DNA of 64,000 nt from Eustoma russellianum (lineage: Eukaryota; Streptophyta; Magnoliopsida; Gentianales; Gentianaceae), in assembly GCA_036186865.1 (NCBI GenBank), contig AP025071.1:12324585-12388584 (forward strand), written 5' to 3'. Shown here piece after piece: positions 59,434 to 64,000 of this stretch (position 1 is its first letter; each line of letters begins with the position of its first letter). The notes beneath the pieces were generated by a model. It was given only the letters and a program-made list of their open reading frames with translations, did not search any database and had not been told where the DNA came from. The position numbers and the translations under genes were made by a program.

Positions 59434-61154
59434 ATGGCAACCTCAACCTCAACTTCAACCTCTTCATCTCCTAAGCCTACTGCACTATTTTCCGGATCAA
59501 ACACTAAAGCACCTATGTTTGATGCCCAAAATTATTCCTTGTGGAAATTTCGAATGATCAATCACTTGAAAGGCTGTGGATTCGATATATGGAGAGCCGT
59601 TGTCAAAGGAATTGAAGTTCCTATGATTACCAACTCAAAAGGAGAATCATTATTCAAAGATGAGGATGACTACACCGATGAAGAAAAGATAAGATTTGCC
59701 ATTAATGGCAAAGCATTTGATATTCTCTCAAGTGCTCTCACCACCACCGAGCTTATAAGACTTCAAGGTCTTGAAACAGCTCATGAGGCATGGAAAAGGC
59801 TTGAAATGATACATGAAGGAACTGAGCAAGTAAGAATGGTCAAACGACTTATGCTCATGAAGGAGTATGAGATGTTTGGAATGAAAAGCGGTGAGAAGAT
59901 TGAATAGACAATCGATCGATTCACACGAATGGTGAATCAACTCTCCATGGTTAACAAGAAAATCTCAAATGAAGACCTTGTCTCAAAACTCCTCAACTCT
60001 TTGCCAAGAGAATGGACACCCAAAGTCACCGCCATCACCGAATCAAAGAATCTCAAGACTCTTACCCTTGATGAGCTATCCGGTAATCTTCTTACTCATG
60101 AAATTCTTATTGATGAACAAAATACGATGAATCCCATCAAGCCTACACAAACATCACACAAAGGATTGGTAGTAGAGTCCGATGAATCGGATGAGGAAGT
60201 TGCCCTTCTAGTAAGAAAATTTAGAAGAATGGCAATAAAGTTTTTCAAGAAACCATCTAAAGAAAAGGAAGCAAGTGAAAATTGCTATAGATGTGGTCGA
60301 CCCGGTCACTTCATTGCCGATTGCCACGTAAAAGAACCGCAAAAGCAAGAGAAGAAGGTCTTTCCTCAAAAGAAGAAAGCCCTCAATGCAGAGTTAACCA
60401 CGTGGGATGATCTCCTTTCGGAATCGGAAGGAGAAGAGAGTGAAGATCAAGGTGTTGGACTTGTGGCAATGGTTGACAATCCAAAGTTTCAACATACTTG
60501 TCTTATGGCGATTGAAGATGACCTTGAGGTAAATTCTAAACCTTCAAATTTACATGATGAAATAGGAGATTTGCAAGATGACTTTGAGAAATTAAATTTG
60601 AAATATAAGCATTTAAAGAAAGAATTCAAGAAATGCATTTTAGAAAATAAGAGCTTGCATGACAAAAATATTTTGATGTTTCAAGAGCATGATATCATAC
60701 TTACCATGCATAAAACCGTAGCTCTTGAAAATGAAGAAATTAGAAAAGAATGTGAGAAACTAAAGTTAGACTTACAAAGATTTAACAAATGGTAAAAACA
60801 ACTTAGACATACTACTTGGAAATCAAAGAATTGGAAATGATAAATCCGGTTTAGGATTTAACTCATCATCTTCTTCTATTAAACCTAAGTCCTTAAAGAA
60901 AAAGGCAAACAATAGAAAAACACAACAAAATTCATCATCTTCTAAACCAAAGCATGTACCCACTTGTTTTTATTGCAACAAACTAGGACATGTAAAGAAA
61001 GCATGTAAAGCTCGATTTGAAAGCACATATGTTTGGAAGCCTAAGGGTCGAAAAACTAACCCTAAAGGACCCAACCATCAAAGGGTACCAATGCATACAT
61101 CTTTTGGTTTTGTAGGCTCTCAAGATAAATGGAGTAGCCAAAGAAGAAGGAACC
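59434..61154 (+). pseudogene. gag: E gag, with stop and frameshifts
   Basis: ATG at 59434 (MATSTSTSTSSSPKP) begins a continuous frame just after the primer site. The core has FDAQNYSLWKFRM and EAWKRLEMIHEGTEQVR; TAG 59905 interrupts it and the same frame resumes. LPREWTPKVTAI, a first zinc knuckle CYRCGRPGHFIADC (about 60283-60324) and an acidic region follow, then a long coiled-coil-like stretch (about 60550-60780). A frameshift near 60788 leads to a second zinc knuckle, CFYCNKLGHVKKAC (about 60964-61005). A further frameshift near 61145 leads into pol. A KPTQT motif at 60139-60153 fits the dynein light chain LC8 binding consensus. Confidence 0.91.
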
Positions 61155-64000
61155 AAATGGCTTATGGACAGCGGATGTTCAACTCACATGACCGGAGACA
61201 AGACGTTGTTCACCAAGCTCAAGCTCCAAGATGGTGGAACGGTGCATTTTGGCAATGGGAGAGCCAAAATCCTTTGACATGGAGAAATTGGTAATTCTTC
61301 CTTTACTATTAATAATGTACTATATGTAGAAGGGCTTAAGTATAATTTGATAAGTGTTAGCCAACTATGTGATGCTAATTTCCAAATAGAGTTTGTGAAA
61401 AGAAAATGTGTTGTGAAAAAGAACGATAAGATTGTTTTTGAAGCTATTCGTAAAAATGATGTTTACAAATTTAGCACACATGATTTGATATCACAAAATG
61501 TTTCTTGCCTAGTTGCCAAAAATGATTTGACTCAACTATAGCACAGACGACTTGGACATATTAGCTTTAAAAACTTCAAAGAGATTTGCAAAAATGAAAA
61601 GGTCCAAGGTCTTCCAAAATTAAATTTCGAAAACCATGGCTTATGTGACACTTGTTAAAAGGCAAAGCTTGTTAAAACAAGCTTCAAACCCAAAAGTGAA
61701 ATCTCCACCACCAAACCCCTACAATTGCTTCATATGGATTTGTATGGGGATATTGGTACAGCAAGTCTAAGTGGAAAACATTACACCTTTGTGGTGGTAG
61801 ATGACTTCTCTAGGTACACTTGGGTAATGTTCTTAGCTAAAAAGAATGATGCATGCCAAGAATTTATAAAGCTTTGTAAAAGATTAGAAAATCAAAGAGA
61901 GGACACAATTAAGGAAATTAGAAGTGATAGAGGTGGTGAGTTTGATGGAGAATTTCAAGAATTTTGTGTATCCAAGGGGTATGGACACAATTTCTCAGCT
62001 CCAAGAACTCCTCAACAAAATGGTGTTGCAGAAAGGAAGAATAGAACACTTCAAGAAATGAGTAGAGCCATGCTAAACGAATTTGAGTTACCCAAATATT
62101 TTTGGGCCGAAGCGGTAAATACCGCTTGTCATGTGATCAATAGAGTTTATTTGAGGCCATTTCTCAAAAAGACTCCTTATGAGCTTTGGAAAGGTAGAGT
62201 ACCAAATATTGGTTATTTCAAGGTTTTTGGTTGTAAGTGCTTTATACTTAACACCAAAGATAACTTGGATAAACTCGACTTCAAAGCGGATGAAGGAATC
62301 TTTATGGGCTATGCTCAAAATAGCAAGGCATTTAGAGTATATAATAAAAGAAGCATGAAAGTTGAAGAATCAATTCATGTCAAATTTAGTGAACTCAATG
62401 AGGACAAATCAAACATTAATGATGATGATGATGATGAAATAATTGAAGTAAGCCATATAGAGAAATTTGAGAATCCAAAAGGTAATATTGTTATTGACCT
62501 TAGGATTGATCCACTTGAACCTAAGGTTGAAAATGAAGAAGTAGAAGGAGATACCTCAAATTTACCGGATTCATATAAGTATAGGAAAGATCACCCTAAA
62601 GAGTTGATATTAGGTGAAACTAGCCAAGGCATAATGACTAGAAGAAAATTCAATGAAAATGCCTTCATTTCACAAGTTGAGCCTAAAAACATAAAGGAGG
62701 CAATAAATGATGAAGATTGGGTATTGGCTATGCAAGAAGAATTAAATCAATTTGAAAGAAGTGATGTTTGGGAATTAGTTGCTAAACCTAGTGATCATCC
62801 CGTAATTGGTACTAAATGGGTACTTAGAAATAAAATGGATGATAAAGGAAACATCACTAGAAACAAAGCTAGGTTAGTAGCACAAGGTTATAGGCAAGAG
62901 GAAGGCATAGACTATGATGAAACGTTTGCCCCCGTAGCTAGGTTAGAAGCTATTAGGATGCTATTAGCATATGCATGCTATAAGGATTTCAAACTATATC
63001 AAATGGATGTGAAATCCGCATTCTTGAATGGAATAATTCAAGAAGAGGTCTATGTAGCTCAACCTCCGGGGTTTGAAAATCATGATTATCCAAATGATGT
63101 TTTTAAACTCAAAAAGGCCCGTTATGGACTTAAACAAGCTCCTAGGGCTTGGTATGATAGGTTAAGTAACTTCCTACTTGAGAACGAGTTTTCAAGAGGA
63201 AAAGTCGACACTATTCTTTTATTAAAGAACAAGGAAACCATCAATTGCTTGTTCAAATTTATGTGGATGATATTATATTTGGTGCTACTAACGGTTCTCT
63301 TTGTGAGCATTTTGCAAAATTGATGGAAGGAGAATTTGAAATGAGCATGATGGGTGAACTCAACTACTTCCTTGGTCTACAAATCAAGCAAACTCAAGAT
63401 GGAGTGTACATATCTCAAACAAAGTACACAAAGGATTTGCTCAAGAAGTACAAATTCAAGGATGGAAGAAGTGTGAGCACTCCGATGAGCATAAGTACAA
63501 AGCTTGACAAAGACGAAAAAGGAAAGCCGGTTGAGGTAACCAAATATAGGGGTATGATTGGTAGTTTACTTTATTTAACAGCTAGTAGACCGGATATTTT
63601 GCATGCTGTGTGCTTATGTGCTAGATTTCAAAGTATGCCTAAGGAATCACATTTAGTTGCTGTTAAACGTATCTTTAGGTATTTAAAAGGAACTTTGAAT
63701 TTTGGATTGTTTTATCCCAAAAATGGATGTTTTGATTTAAGAGGGTATAATGACTCCGACTATGCCGGAAATCTTGTTGATAGGAAAAGCACCTCCGGGA
63801 CGTGTCAATTACTTAGAGATTGCTTGGTTTCTTGGTTCTCTAAGAAACAAAATAGTGTGTCACTTTCAACGGCGGAATCCGAATATATATCGGCCGCTTC
63901 ATGTTGTGCACAACTACTTTGATGACAAACACATTGAATGATTACAATGTTAAGTTTGATAAAGTTCCCATCCTATGTGACAATACCTCAGCCATAAGTA
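61155..64000 (+). pseudogene. pol: E pol: protease, integrase, RT, RNase H; broken, runs off window
   Basis: Protease has WLMDSGCSTHMTGD near 61158. Integrase has RRLGHISF and CDTC (zinc region), then catalytic Asp in LLHMDLYG, Asp in RSDRGGEF and Glu in NGVAERKN. RT has DETFAPVARLEA, DVKSAFLNG and YVDDIIFG near 63257; RNase H has STAESEYISA and, in the last frame, CDNTSAIS. Breaks: TGA 61275, TAG 61539 (for Trp of the WH/RRLGH block), TAA 61656, frameshift near 63235, frameshift at 63920. The stretch 61725-63230 is open. Arg replaces the conserved Leu before YGLKQ. The 3' end of pol is outside. Confidence 0.93.

Larger units (their letters stand above)
57954..64000 (+). mobile_element. E: copia Sirevirus-like element, 5' LTR to RNase H
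   Basis: E starts at TGTTAG (57954) inside D pol and runs off the window before its 3' LTR. It has a 5' LTR, primer site, gag and pol in copia order. The expected left target copy is TGAAA (57949-57953). LTR, gag and pol all differ from the A family, although RT is of the same broad type. Many stops and frameshifts show it is dead. Confidence 0.93.

Noticed and set aside
60788..60800. Frame change in E gag at a GGTAAA, considered as a splice donor
   Set aside because: A single extra A explains it, the frame continues at once, and no acceptor is needed.
1..64000. Host protein genes, tRNA or rRNA genes
   Set aside because: Every recognisable coding stretch is gag or pol; the rest is LTR or element leader and tail sequence.

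Overview
The window is plant nuclear repeat DNA made almost entirely of nested LTR retrotransposons. I see no host gene, tRNA, rRNA or CRISPR. The evidence for a seed plant is the element types (Ty1/copia of Sirevirus character and chromodomain Ty3/gypsy of Tekay/Del character), primer-binding sites that match plant initiator tRNA-Met, and AT-rich introns of 70-82 bp with GT-AG ends. I cannot name the species.

Layout. A3 (copia) is the oldest layer: a broken gag without pol (8913-10218) followed by a 3' LTR that starts at 10472. F, a minus-strand gypsy LTR (5024-8912), lies in A3 gag. A1 (copia, 1-5023, left end outside) lies in F. B (gypsy, 10992-44890, target duplication ATATA on both sides) lies in the A3 LTR. 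In the 3' LTR of B lie a solo LTR, S (19747-21188, minus), and A2 (copia, 22764-44600, duplication GAGAT on both sides). C, a gypsy derivative without genes (26554-36973), lies in A2 gag. The chain A3 > B > A2 > C is therefore four insertions deep. After B the A3 LTR resumes and holds at least five tandem copies of a 1.18-kb unit (10874-10991 plus 44896-50458). D (gypsy, from 50459) ends the array, and E (copia, from 57954) interrupts D pol and runs off the right edge.

Coding content. Every gag and pol is broken by stops, frameshifts, deletions or later insertions, so nothing here is likely to encode an active element. Most stops in B, D and E look like C-to-T or G-to-A changes, as expected from methylated, silenced DNA. 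Short samples of LTR pairs differ by about 3% (B), 2.4% (A2) and 1% (C), in the order the nesting requires.

Most interesting points: (1) two diverged gypsy elements, B and D, have a short GT-AG intron at the same codon of the reverse transcriptase, and D has a second one before the protease, which suggests pol expression by splicing; (2) C is 10.4 kb long but has only 603 bp between two 4.9-kb LTRs; (3) the copia LTRs carry hairpin palindromes, and in E these form a 52-bp array with paired, compensatory base changes; (4) the A3 LTR has grown a satellite-like array; (5) A1 and A2 share one stop codon inside the reverse transcriptase although they are separate insertions.
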